Source: Crocinitomicaceae bacterium (GTDB taxonomy: Bacteria; Bacteroidota; Bacteroidia; Flavobacteriales_D; Crocinitomicaceae). From it: a DNA stretch of 52,748 nucleotides. This document shows positions 18,018 through 25,765 of the stretch, piece after piece. The translations under genes were made by a program, and so were the position numbers. The notes under the pieces were generated by a model, which was given only the letters and a program-made list of their open reading frames with translations, did not search any database and was not told where the DNA came from. The first letter of the stretch is position 1. The number at the start of each line of letters is the position of its first letter. The DNA is taken from assembly GCA_030830205.1 (NCBI GenBank), contig JAURNL010000062.1, forward strand, positions 1-52,748. Direction: 5' to 3'.

Positions 18018-19475
18018 ATGAAAAAACTGTACTTTTTACTTTTTGCTCCAATCTTGAGTTTTTCTGCTCAGATTGAGGGTACTTGGAAATTAGCACCTCA
18101 AGCGGCTGCGCTCGGCGTAGGACCATCTGGTCCAGGCGACATGAGCTGGTGGGCAAACGGTGCTGGAGATGTAACTACTCGCGCTTGTTTATTTGATGAT
18201 TCTATCAAATTTGAAGCGAATGGTACCATGACTCACTACATGGATGGTTCTACTTGGTTAGAAGCTTGGCAAGGTGCACCTGAAGGATGTGGTACTCCAA
18301 TCGCTCCTCACGTAGGTGGTGCTGCAACTTACTCTTATGATGCTGCTGCAGGTACGCTTACTGTAAACGGATTAGGGGCACATATCGGCCTATCTAAAGT
18401 AATTAATGGTGCTGAAATCGCAAGCCCTGCTGCTGCTGCAAGTTCTATTACTTACAACGTTGCTATTTCAAACGGTGGTAACACACTTACCGCAGATATC
18501 AACTTCGGTCCAGGATGGTGGCGTTTTGTATACGAGCGCACAACTCCACTTGCTGTTCAAGACTACAACGTTACTTTCCGCGTTGACATGTCTCAATACA
18601 CAGGTTCATTGACAGGTGGTGTATTCGTAAACGGTACATTCAACGGTTGGTGTGGTACTTGTAACCCAATGACAGACATGGGTAACGGTATGTGGGAAGT
18701 AACTCTACCACTTGCTCCAGGTGCTATTGAATATAAATTCACTATCGACGGATGGAACGCTCAAGAAGAATTTGATGGAACAGAGCCATGTATTGACCCT
18801 GTAAATGACGGATTCAACAACCGTTACCACGTTGTTGCTGGTGATATTACTTTGCCTAATGTATGTTTTGCAAGCTGTGATATCTGTACAAACGATGTTA
18901 CATTCTCTGTTGACATGAATGATTACATTGCTGGTGGTGGCTCTACTGCTGCTGGTGTATTCTTAAATGGTACTTTCAACGGTTGGTGTGGTACTTGTAC
19001 CCCAATGACTGACGCGAATGCAGACAACGTATGGGATGTGACTGTTCCACTTGGACTTGGCGCAATCGAATACAAATTCACTGTTGATGGTTGGAATGAC
19101 CAAGAGAACTTTGTTGGCGGCGAGTCATGTACTGTAACAAACGGAGGCTTTACTAACCGTTCTTATACTGTTGCTGGTGCTGCTACTATTGGTGAAGTAT
19201 GTTGGGAAAGTTGTGAAGACTGTACTACAGGAATCAATGAAGCTACTTCAGCTGTTGCCATCTACCCTAACCCAGTTAACAGCATTATGACTGTTAAAGC
19301 AACTGAGGCTATGCAACAAATTCGTATCGTTGATCTTACAGGTAAAGTAGTTGCTACACATGTTGGCAATGGCCTTACTCAAGAAATCAGCGTAGACGAC
19401 CTCAAAGCAGGTATCTATACAATCCAAGTTGTTACAAATGCTGGTTTAAGCAGCAAGCAATTTGTGAAAAAATAA
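18018..19475 (+). CDS. T9SS-secreted protein with three glycan-binding-like modules
   Basis: A 485-residue secreted protein with no catalytic motif that I recognise. The signal peptide ends near FSAQ. Residues about 20-175 form a domain with GVGP (33-36), SWWANG and ACLFDDSIKF, related to the C-terminal half of the PKD lipoprotein of the same locus. Two tandem repeats follow (about 184-290 and 293-402), each with VTFxVDM, GTFNGWCGTC, a GAIEYKFT strand and paired cysteines, resembling carbohydrate-binding E-set domains. The end (about 413-485) is a type IX secretion sorting domain: IYPNPVN, LTGKVV, LKAGIYTIQV, SSKQFVKK. Codon use looks strongly biased toward a few codons, hinting at high expression. 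It probably helps capture beta-glucan outside the cell. Confidence 0.8.
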   Translation: MKKLYFLLFAPILSFSAQIEGTWKLAPQAAALGVGPSGPGDMSWWANGAGDVTTRACLFDDSIKFEANGTMTHYMDGSTWLEAWQGAPEGCGTPIAPHVGGAATYSYDAAAGTLTVNGLGAHIGLSKVINGAEIASPAAAASSITYNVAISNGGNTLTADINFGPGWWRFVYERTTPLAVQDYNVTFRVDMSQYTGSLTGGVFVNGTFNGWCGTCNPMTDMGNGMWEVTLPLAPGAIEYKFTIDGWNAQEEFDGTEPCIDPVNDGFNNRYHVVAGDITLPNVCFASCDICTNDVTFSVDMNDYIAGGGSTAAGVFLNGTFNGWCGTCTPMTDANADNVWDVTVPLGLGAIEYKFTVDGWNDQENFVGGESCTVTNGGFTNRSYTVAGAATIGEVCWESCEDCTTGINEATSAVAIYPNPVNSIMTVKATEAMQQIRIVDLTGKVVATHVGNGLTQEISVDDLKAGIYTIQVVTNAGLSSKQFVKK

Positions 19476-19495
19476 GAAGTTGATTGATGAAAAGG

Positions 19496-19523
19496 AGGGG
19501 CTTTCGAAAGAGGCCCCTTTTTT
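19496..19523 (+). terminator. Intrinsic terminator after the secreted binding protein
   Basis: AGGGGC (19496-19501) pairs with GCCCCT (19513-19518), with an inner TTTC/GAAA, and is followed by a T-run through 19523. It ends the glycan locus and separates it from the oxidase cluster. Confidence 0.85.
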
Positions 19524-19549
19524 GTTGCCTTATATCGACGTTCTATGCG

Positions 19550-19557
19550 TATTTTTG
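19550..19557 (+). promoter_or_regulatory. -7 promoter element at the head of the oxidase-assembly cluster
   Basis: TATTTTTG matches TAnnTTTG exactly, four bases before the ATG at 19562. It fixes that ATG as the start in preference to an in-frame ATG at 19484 that lies before the terminator. Confidence 0.55.
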
Positions 19558-19561
19558 CAAC

Positions 19562-19924
19562 ATGGATCACGATATTGAACTGCGCTTTCAAAAATTGCAA
19601 AAACATCTTGAAATAGACTTCGGACCCGGAATGGACATGTCAACGTTCTTGTTTTTGGTGGGCGTAAATGAACTAGGAATGGGGCATAAAACATTCTCAA
19701 AGCAACAAAAAATGGAGCTCATGCATATTGCAATATGTACTTTACTTGAACCATATGGTTATTATACATTTGATGGTCGTGATGCAGACCTCTGGCCCCA
19801 TTTTTCACTCAATCAAAAATTACCGCCTCTAAATCACCAACAGCAACAACATTTACTTAAAGAGGCGCTTTTAGACTATTTCATCAAAAATGATTACTAC
19901 CATGAAATTCCAGAATCTATTTAG
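19562..19924 (+). CDS. Conserved hypothetical protein (120 residues)
   Basis: A soluble 120-residue protein without signal peptide or membrane helix. The segment VNELGMGHKTFSKQQKMEL, then MHIAICTLLEPYGYY and DADLWPHF, recalls a small family of uncharacterised Bacteroidota proteins, from memory of the family and not from a search. The start at 19562 is chosen because a perfect -7 element ends four bases before it and because the longer reading frame runs back through the upstream terminator. Its 3' end overlaps the next gene by 23-35 bases, so the two are translationally linked. It opens the oxidase-assembly run. No function is proposed. Confidence 0.7.
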   Translation: MDHDIELRFQKLQKHLEIDFGPGMDMSTFLFLVGVNELGMGHKTFSKQQKMELMHIAICTLLEPYGYYTFDGRDADLWPHFSLNQKLPPLNHQQQQHLLKEALLDYFIKNDYYHEIPESI

Positions 19925-20474
19925 CATTCTTCTGGCGATATTAATTATAAACGCATGCCAATCTTCAAAAGAGTTGACGCTACACCACAGCAAAGTGATG
20001 AAGCACCATACAACTTCTTTAACATTAGATGAAATCGAGAATTCTAATGTTTTTACTGAAACGCCCCACAACAATATTTCGATAACACAAAAGACTAAAA
20101 GCGAGAGTCCTACTTTCGAAAATTCCCCAAAATCCAATCTTACATCTGTAGAAAAACAGGATGATGTTACGTTGATTAGTCAAGCTCCAAGCCAAAAGAT
20201 TAACTCTTCTAGGCACTCAAAACATAAAGAAATTCAACAAACACCAATCGTGGCTCAGCAGCATACAAAGTATCGTCCTCGGATTTTTGGAGAATTTGGG
20301 CATGCCTTTGGCGTAATAGGCTTGGTATTTATTGTCACCGGAATTTTATTACTTGTCATTGGCGGACTCATTATTGATACAATAGGCGTACTTGCATTGG
20401 CATTTGGATTTGTTTTTCTTCTGGTTTGGCTCATTTTTACTATTCTACAAGGACTATTTGATGTAATTTTGTAA
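19902..20474 (+). CDS. Hypothetical lipoprotein-like protein with C-terminal membrane helices
   Basis: I do not recognise this protein. From the ATG at 19902 it has a lipoprotein-type leader (LLAILIINAC), a Ser/Thr/His/Lys-rich low-complexity stretch of about 110 residues, then two hydrophobic helices near the C-terminus (HAFGVIGLVFIVTGILLLVI and GVLALAFGFVFLLVWLIFTI). An in-frame ATG at 19890 adds four residues; the inner start gives a more usual leader. It overlaps the preceding gene and lies two bases before cyoE. A lipid anchor combined with C-terminal helices is unusual, so processing at the cysteine is uncertain. Confidence 0.65.
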   Translation: MKFQNLFSILLAILIINACQSSKELTLHHSKVMKHHTTSLTLDEIENSNVFTETPHNNISITQKTKSESPTFENSPKSNLTSVEKQDDVTLISQAPSQKINSSRHSKHKEIQQTPIVAQQHTKYRPRIFGEFGHAFGVIGLVFIVTGILLLVIGGLIIDTIGVLALAFGFVFLLVWLIFTILQGLFDVIL

Positions 20475-20476
20475 CA

Positions 20477-21379
20477 ATGTCTGACGCAATAGTAATAAAG
20501 CCTTCAAAAATCAAAACCTACCTGGTTTTTACCAAGTTTCGTCTTTCTTTTTTGGTCATTCTTTCGGCTTTGAGTGGTTATCTTTTCGCTGGTGGACAAA
20601 ACTGGTTGCAAATTACCTACCTCATGCTTGGTGGCACACTTGTAACCGGAGCTTCTAATGGAGCTAACCAAATTTGGGAACGAGACCTTGATCAGATCAT
20701 GAGCCGGACAAATAACAGGCCGCTTCCTACAGGGCAAATGCGTCTCAATGAGGCCTACATGATTGTCATTTTATTTTTGCTCATTGGTACTTCCTTACTC
20801 TATCTTATCAATTTAAAAAGTGCAATATTAGGTTTACTTGCTTTTTCGAGCTATGTATTCGTATATACCCCCCTTAAGCAAATAACACCCTGGGCAGTTT
20901 TTGTTGGTGCCTTTCCTGGAGCAATTCCACCTTTTCTCGGCGCAATTGCAGCTACAGACGCCTTTGGTTTCATTCCGGGCATCCTCTTCTTTGTCCAATT
21001 CACTTGGCAATTTCCTCACTTTTGGGCTATTGCTTGGGTTCTTTACGAAGATTATAAAAAAGCTGGGTTTTCATTATTGCCATCTAAAAGCGGAAAAAAC
21101 AAAAGCTCTGCTTTCCAGATTATGGTCTACGCACTGGCCCTCATTCCGTTTAGTTTAATGCCTTGGCTCTTGGGTTGGGTTGGAAGTATTACTTTGGTTG
21201 CCGCAAGTGTTTTAGGCATTTGGTTCTTTTATTTGTCCTACAAACTTTACATTAGTTGCGAAACTTCCGATGCTCGTAAACTCATGTTCGCTTCGTTTGT
21301 TTATTTACCGATCATTCAATTTATTTATGTATTTGATCGCACAGATCATTTTATTGATTTATTAAACTCTTTGTCATGA
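20477..21379 (+). CDS. cyoE: Protoheme IX farnesyltransferase (heme O synthase)
   Basis: A 300-residue polytopic UbiA-superfamily enzyme that attaches a farnesyl group to heme b, making heme O for heme-copper oxidases (also called CtaB). The prenyl-diphosphate site is clear: GASNGANQIWERDLDQIMSRTNNRPLPTG with the Asn/Asp-rich motif, and the second site WAIAWVLYEDYKKAGFSLLP. About nine helices are visible. It begins two bases after the preceding gene and overlaps the CoxIII-like gene by four bases (ATGA). Its placement beside oxidase subunits and SCO proteins supports heme supply to a caa3/aa3-type oxidase. Confidence 0.95.
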   Translation: MSDAIVIKPSKIKTYLVFTKFRLSFLVILSALSGYLFAGGQNWLQITYLMLGGTLVTGASNGANQIWERDLDQIMSRTNNRPLPTGQMRLNEAYMIVILFLLIGTSLLYLINLKSAILGLLAFSSYVFVYTPLKQITPWAVFVGAFPGAIPPFLGAIAATDAFGFIPGILFFVQFTWQFPHFWAIAWVLYEDYKKAGFSLLPSKSGKNKSSAFQIMVYALALIPFSLMPWLLGWVGSITLVAASVLGIWFFYLSYKLYISCETSDARKLMFASFVYLPIIQFIYVFDRTDHFIDLLNSLS

Positions 21380-22425
21380 AATACGAAAATGAACTTAGCC
21401 CTGAAGTAAGGGAAAAAATGAAAAAAAATCTTGTTTATGTCGGTATTTTCAGCATTGTTATGCTTTTTGCCGGTCTAACCTCAGGCTACTACGTGTCTAT
21501 GGGGAAATCATTTTGGCTTAAGTATCCAATGCCAAATGGTTTTTATCTAAGCACGCTATTTATTGGATTAAGCTCGTTAAGCTTTTGGTTGGCCATTCAA
21601 GGTGCTAAAAAAGACAAACAAGCTCAAATCAAAGGAGCTATGGCTGCAACACTTATTTTTGGAGCAGGGTTTTTATATTATCAATTCCAGGGTTATGGGC
21701 AACTCGTTCAAAAGGGTGTTAATCCGGTAAATGACATACTTGTTACCAATGGCCGTTATGGTGATTATTACGAATTTAAATACAAAGGAAATCTTGTTGC
21801 AGTAGACGGCAACGAATACCTCATCAACGGAAAATCTATCTCCGATCAAGATTTTGAAAAAATACAAGCGTATTTCAAACAATTTGAAAAAATAAAACAT
21901 AACCAAACGTTGCGCTTGCGCGAGCCCAATTCGGCAATAGAGCTTTATTACAACGGTAGTCCAGTATTAATTAAAAATGGATTATTGTTCACAAATGACA
22001 GCACTCAACTCACCTATTCAGACGAAGTTCGTTTAAGTGAATTGGCCATAAATATTAGAGATAAACGAGGTGATTTCTTTGCGCGCGGCACCTATGGTAA
22101 AGATTTCACCATTTACTATTCTGGTAAGGCGCTCCAATATGAAAACAGACAACTCAAATATAATGGGACCGTTCTCAAACCGCACCTACAACTCAGCGCA
22201 ATGCAAGCCGCGGATTCAGCATCAGCCTATCTCTATCTTATAACTTTTGTACACCTATTACATGTTTTGATTGCTTTACTTTACCTAGTAAAAGTTGCAA
22301 TTGCTTCATTTACAGGTAAGTTCTCGTCTCAAAATCATTTGTCACTCAGACTGAGTAGCATCTTCTGGCACTTTTTAGGTCTTTTGTGGGTGTATTTACT
22401 CGTCTTTTTGATTTTTATTCACTAA
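21376..22425 (+). CDS. Cytochrome c oxidase subunit III-like protein with large insert (first copy)
   Basis: A 349-residue membrane protein. The N-terminal helices (about 17-40, 57-75, 86-103: YVGIFSIVMLFAGLTSGYYV and so on) and the C-terminal pair (about 282-306 and 325-349, with LYLITFVHLLHVLIALLYLV and WHFLGLLWVYLLVFLIFI) match heme-copper oxidase subunit III. Between them is a hydrophilic insertion of about 170 residues with short strand-like repeats (YYEFKYKGNLVAVDGNEYLI, ALQYENRQLKYNGTVL). Subunit III stabilises the oxidase core in the membrane. It overlaps cyoE by four bases and precedes a second CoxIII-like gene. The insert makes it much longer than the usual 200-260 residues. Confidence 0.8.
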   Translation: MKYENELSPEVREKMKKNLVYVGIFSIVMLFAGLTSGYYVSMGKSFWLKYPMPNGFYLSTLFIGLSSLSFWLAIQGAKKDKQAQIKGAMAATLIFGAGFLYYQFQGYGQLVQKGVNPVNDILVTNGRYGDYYEFKYKGNLVAVDGNEYLINGKSISDQDFEKIQAYFKQFEKIKHNQTLRLREPNSAIELYYNGSPVLIKNGLLFTNDSTQLTYSDEVRLSELAINIRDKRGDFFARGTYGKDFTIYYSGKALQYENRQLKYNGTVLKPHLQLSAMQAADSASAYLYLITFVHLLHVLIALLYLVKVAIASFTGKFSSQNHLSLRLSSIFWHFLGLLWVYLLVFLIFIH

Positions 22426-22449
22426 ACTTGCACAAAAATTTCTCTTAAA

Positions 22450-23475
22450 ATGGCCGGACATTCTGCTCAACTAGACGCCAAAACACTATGGGGTGGTAAA
22501 GAATCCCCTTTCCAAACAAGTTATGGCAAACTAATGATGTGGTTCTTCCTCGTTTCGGATGCACTCACTTTCAGTGGTTTATTAATTTCTTATGGTTTCA
22601 CACGCCACAATACCCAAGATGCTTGGCCTATTGGTGAAGAAACCTTTAATTCAATGCCATTCCTTGGTCACGGGTATCCATTGCTTTACGTAGCCCTCAT
22701 GACATTTATCCTCATTGTATCTTCTGTAACTATGGTACTCGCCGTTGAAGCAGGACACCGCATGGATAGAAAAGGAGTAACCAAATGGATGATTGCCACA
22801 GTGATTGGTGGCTTTTTCTTTTTAGGTTCGCAGGCATGGGAATGGTCTCACTTTATTCACGGATCTGAGTTTGGTAAAATAGAACTCGCAGATGGTTCTG
22901 TAGCTATTGTCAAAGGTCACTTTGGTGAAATTGAAAACTTTACAGTTGTTGAGGCAGGTACTAAACATAAAGCGGGCGCAGTTATCAAAGAAGACCTGAT
23001 GCACCAATATCAGCACGCAGCTGAAATGGGTCATCTTGAAGCTGGTAAAATACACCTAACTGACGGTTCTGTTGCTCTCATTAACAAAGCTGCAGATCAT
23101 GAAATGAAGCTTATCATCAAAAAAAGCGGTAAACAATTTCAGGTTGGTGGCAAAGAAATCACAGGTAAAGAAGCAGAAAAATTATATTACGAATCGCTTT
23201 ATGCTGGTGAAAAGAACCGTGTTATTTATGGTGCCAATATGAAACAAAACGAATATGGCCCTCAACAATATGCTCAATTCTTTTTCTTCATCACTGGCTT
23301 CCACGGTTTCCACGTATTCTCAGGAGTGGTAATTAACATACTTATTTTACTTGGTGTATTAAGAGGAACTTATCACAAGAGAGGCCACTACGAAATGGTT
23401 GAAAAAACTGGTTTGTATTGGCACTTTGTTGACCTTGTTTGGGTCTTCGTATTTACCTTCTTTTATTTATTGTAA
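22450..23475 (+). CDS. Cytochrome c oxidase subunit III with large insert (second copy)
   Basis: A 341-residue subunit III. The helices around 25-48 (KLMMWFFLVSDALTFSGLLI), 72-97, 110-128 and the final two (about 270-295, 318-341, FFFFITGFHGFHVFSGVVIN and YWHFVDLVWVFVFTFFYLL) are the conserved CoxIII core; the last is the classic WHFVDxVW signature. A soluble insertion (about 132-265) follows WEWSHFIHG and contains two DGSVA units. This copy is closer to standard subunit III than the preceding gene. A possible -7 element (TAAACTTG, 22423-22430) lies upstream. Subunits I and II are not in the window. Confidence 0.9.
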   Translation: MAGHSAQLDAKTLWGGKESPFQTSYGKLMMWFFLVSDALTFSGLLISYGFTRHNTQDAWPIGEETFNSMPFLGHGYPLLYVALMTFILIVSSVTMVLAVEAGHRMDRKGVTKWMIATVIGGFFFLGSQAWEWSHFIHGSEFGKIELADGSVAIVKGHFGEIENFTVVEAGTKHKAGAVIKEDLMHQYQHAAEMGHLEAGKIHLTDGSVALINKAADHEMKLIIKKSGKQFQVGGKEITGKEAEKLYYESLYAGEKNRVIYGANMKQNEYGPQQYAQFFFFITGFHGFHVFSGVVINILILLGVLRGTYHKRGHYEMVEKTGLYWHFVDLVWVFVFTFFYLL

Positions 23476-23496
23476 TTCTCTTAAAAGTCAAAAAAC

Positions 23497-23865
23497 ATGG
23501 AAAGAGACGACCTCATAGAATACTCACTTCACGGACATCACAACGAAGCAAAAGGCAAAGAAATCCGCTCTAAGATTTACAAAGTCACCCTTTTACTTAC
23601 GATAGTAACGGTCATAGAAGTATTTATTGGTGCAAGCATCAAGCAATCTTCAGACTGGTGGACGGCAGTAAAAATCATCTTTATTTTACTCACTTTATTA
23701 AAAGCTGGTTACATCGTTATGGTATTTATGCACCTCGGAGACGAGCGCAAATACTTACGTAATGTAATTCTGGTTCCTTACTTCATTTTTGTTCTCTATT
23801 TAATTTTCATAGCTCTTGTTGAAGGCACTGCTATTGGTAGTGTTTGGGCAACAATGTGGCAATAA
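23497..23865 (+). CDS. Cytochrome c oxidase subunit IV family protein
   Basis: A 122-residue protein with three transmembrane helices (about 29-46, 59-80 and 87-110). The pattern KIYKVTLLLTIVTVIEVFIG, then ILLTLLKAGYIVMVFMHLGDE and a final helix, is typical of the bacterial CoxIV (CtaF/CyoD-like) family in Bacteroidota. It is a small accessory subunit of the aa3/caa3 oxidase. It lies 21 bases after the second CoxIII gene and three bases before the first SCO-like gene, within the same presumed operon. Confidence 0.9.
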   Translation: MERDDLIEYSLHGHHNEAKGKEIRSKIYKVTLLLTIVTVIEVFIGASIKQSSDWWTAVKIIFILLTLLKAGYIVMVFMHLGDERKYLRNVILVPYFIFVLYLIFIALVEGTAIGSVWATMWQ

Positions 23866-23868
23866 AAT

Positions 23869-24567
23869 ATGGAAAATAATAGAGCTAAGCGTAGTAAAAG
23901 ACGGTCTATTTTAGCCCTCACACTAGTATTTGGGCCAGCACTCATTCTTATTTTCATGGCCACGCGTGGTTGCGACCACCGTTTCAAAAAATTAGCAGAT
24001 TACGGGTTGGTGGAAACACCAACCTTTTCTGTATTCAACCATAAGGGCAAGCAGCAGCTTACCCTAAATGATTATAAAAATCAAGTAGTCCTCATCACTA
24101 CCCTACAGACAACATGCCCCCATCAATGTGGTTTAGCATTTTTTCCGTTAACTCAAAACCTCTACAAAGATTTACGAACCAATAAGCGTAAAAAACTAAA
24201 GCAAGTAAGAATGCTTTCCATTGTCGTAGATTCATTAGGCAAACCCGTTTCAGAACAAGAGCTATTAGACATACAAGACATGTTAAAAAGCAGGGTAGAA
24301 GGATTTGATCCAGAACTTTGGCAATTAATCAATGCGGACCCTAAAGATTTCTACAACTTAGCCAATAACGGTCAAAAACTTATTGTTAAAGACCCGAAAT
24401 ACTTTGGGGGAGTCTCTTACAATGAATTGATTTTGCTACTCGACAAACAAAACCATTTGCGAATGGTGCTCAATGGTCATACCGAAGGAATGATCCGTAA
24501 AATGAAAGAACACCTTGCGCTCTTGATGAAACAATACGACAAAGAACGTGCTAAAAAACAAAAGTAA
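23869..24567 (+). CDS. SCO/thioredoxin-like protein, copper-site His replaced
   Basis: A 232-residue membrane-anchored protein (helix about 13-31) with a thioredoxin fold facing the periplasm. The CxxxC pair of SCO proteins is present (TTCPHQCGLAF, Cys83 and Cys87). The position of the conserved copper-binding His seems to hold Tyr184 (GGVSYNEL, compared with GGYAHSGAF in the next gene). This suggests a thiol-reductase or redox role in CuA assembly more than copper delivery. It overlaps the next SCO gene by 20 bases. The alignment behind the His-to-Tyr statement was made by eye. Confidence 0.75.
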   Translation: MENNRAKRSKRRSILALTLVFGPALILIFMATRGCDHRFKKLADYGLVETPTFSVFNHKGKQQLTLNDYKNQVVLITTLQTTCPHQCGLAFFPLTQNLYKDLRTNKRKKLKQVRMLSIVVDSLGKPVSEQELLDIQDMLKSRVEGFDPELWQLINADPKDFYNLANNGQKLIVKDPKYFGGVSYNELILLLDKQNHLRMVLNGHTEGMIRKMKEHLALLMKQYDKERAKKQK

Positions 24568-25228
24568 CTGGATACTCTTGTGCTTGCTCTTAGCTTATTC
24601 TTGCATTGAGCAAAAACCAAATCGTTTACCCTTTTTAGGCAATTACGACGTTACTTACCAACAACAGAATGGTAAGACAACTACTGATACCATTTATCAG
24701 ACCATACCAGATTTTTCTTTTTTCAATGAAGATTCAGTCATTGTGAATAACAAAACATTTGAAGGGAAAGTTTGGATCAGTGAATTCTTCTTTGCCGCTT
24801 GCCCTAGTATTTGCCCCATTATGAATACCCAACTAAAAAACGTAGAGAAGGCGCTAGGTCAATATAAACAAGACATTCATTACCTGTCTTTTACTATAGA
24901 CCCATCACACGACACTCCTAGTGTGCTAAAGACCTACAAGCAAAAATTGGGTATCAATAATCCAAATTGGTCGTTTTTAACTGGAAATGAATCATTTACA
25001 CATCAACTTGGGATTGAACACTTCCTTATTTTTGCAGGAAGAGAAGAAGACGCCCTCGGAGGATATGCTCACTCTGGTGCATTTACCCTTATTGATAAAA
25101 AGGGCTATGTGCGCGGGGTCTATGAAGTGGTTCAGCCGGACCTTAGCGTCAACAAAAAAGAGTTTAAACGGTTAATTAAAGATGTCAAAACACTTTTTAC
25201 ATATGAATACAACTTCCAGCCCCAATAA
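24548..25228 (+). CDS. SCO family copper chaperone for cytochrome c oxidase
   Basis: A 226-residue SCO1/SenC-type lipoprotein (leader ends LLAYSC, Cys19) starting with GTG. The copper ligands Cys85 and Cys89 (AACPSICPIM) and His175 (GGYAHSGAF) are all present, as is the DPSHDTP loop (118-124) of the family. It would deliver copper to the CuA centre of oxidase subunit II in the periplasm. It overlaps the preceding SCO-like gene by 20 bases and the DUF420 gene by about 26, indicating translational coupling in one operon. Confidence 0.93.
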   Translation: MLKNKSNWILLCLLLAYSCIEQKPNRLPFLGNYDVTYQQQNGKTTTDTIYQTIPDFSFFNEDSVIVNNKTFEGKVWISEFFFAACPSICPIMNTQLKNVEKALGQYKQDIHYLSFTIDPSHDTPSVLKTYKQKLGINNPNWSFLTGNESFTHQLGIEHFLIFAGREEDALGGYAHSGAFTLIDKKGYVRGVYEVVQPDLSVNKKEFKRLIKDVKTLFTYEYNFQPQ

Positions 25229-25730
25229 ATCGGGATTACGTAAATGGATCATCGCTATTTCCATTGTTATCCCCATAGCTGTTGCCGCCTTATTCGGCAT
25301 TAAGATTGAAGGTATTGATTTCTCTTTCCTTCCACCCATTTATGCAGGAATTAATGGTATGACCGCAATGCTGCTTATTTTGGCTTTGTATTTTATCAAA
25401 AATGGAAAGGTTCAGCAACATCAAAAGACCATCCAATTTGCTCTTGTTTTAAGCGTATTATTCTTGTTGTGTTATGTTGCATACCACATGACCTCAGATT
25501 CAACTCCATACGGTGGTAGTGCTAAATGGCTATATTATACCATCCTTATTTCTCATATTTTCTTAAGTGTGGCAGTAATCCCTTTGGTCCTATTTACCTA
25601 CTTACACGCATGGGAAGGAAATTATCAAAAACATAAAAAGTGGGCAAAGTTTGCTTTCCCTATTTGGCTTTATGTTGCCACTACGGGCGTTGTGGTATAT
25701 TTCATGATTAAGCCCTATTATTTACACTGA
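25203..25730 (+). CDS. DUF420 membrane protein (CtaM-like)
   Basis: About 175 residues with five helices. PPIYAGINGMTAMLLILALYFI, then HQKTIQFALVLSVLFLLCYVAYH and HIFLSVAVIPLVLFTYLHAW, and HKKWAKFAFPIWLYVATTGVVVYF are typical of DUF420. In Bacillus the related CtaM is needed for maturation of aa3 oxidases, and its position here after two SCO genes agrees with that. I prefer the ATG at 25203 (MNTTSSPNK) because the in-frame ATG at 25182 adds a segment wholly inside the preceding gene and before the hydrophilic N-terminus; either is possible. Confidence 0.85.
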   Translation: MNTTSSPNKSGLRKWIIAISIVIPIAVAALFGIKIEGIDFSFLPPIYAGINGMTAMLLILALYFIKNGKVQQHQKTIQFALVLSVLFLLCYVAYHMTSDSTPYGGSAKWLYYTILISHIFLSVAVIPLVLFTYLHAWEGNYQKHKKWAKFAFPIWLYVATTGVVVYFMIKPYYLH

Positions 25731-25765
25731 TAATTGAGTATCTTTCAACTTTCAACATCAGCTTT

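Noticed and set aside
18550-19210. The two similar blocks in the 18018 gene as a DNA repeat or mobile element
   Set aside because: The similarity is at protein-domain level within one reading frame, with no terminal repeats or transposase.
19484-19561. Longer start for the 120-residue protein at 19562
   Set aside because: The extra codons run through the terminator of the secreted binding protein gene and precede a perfect -7 element.
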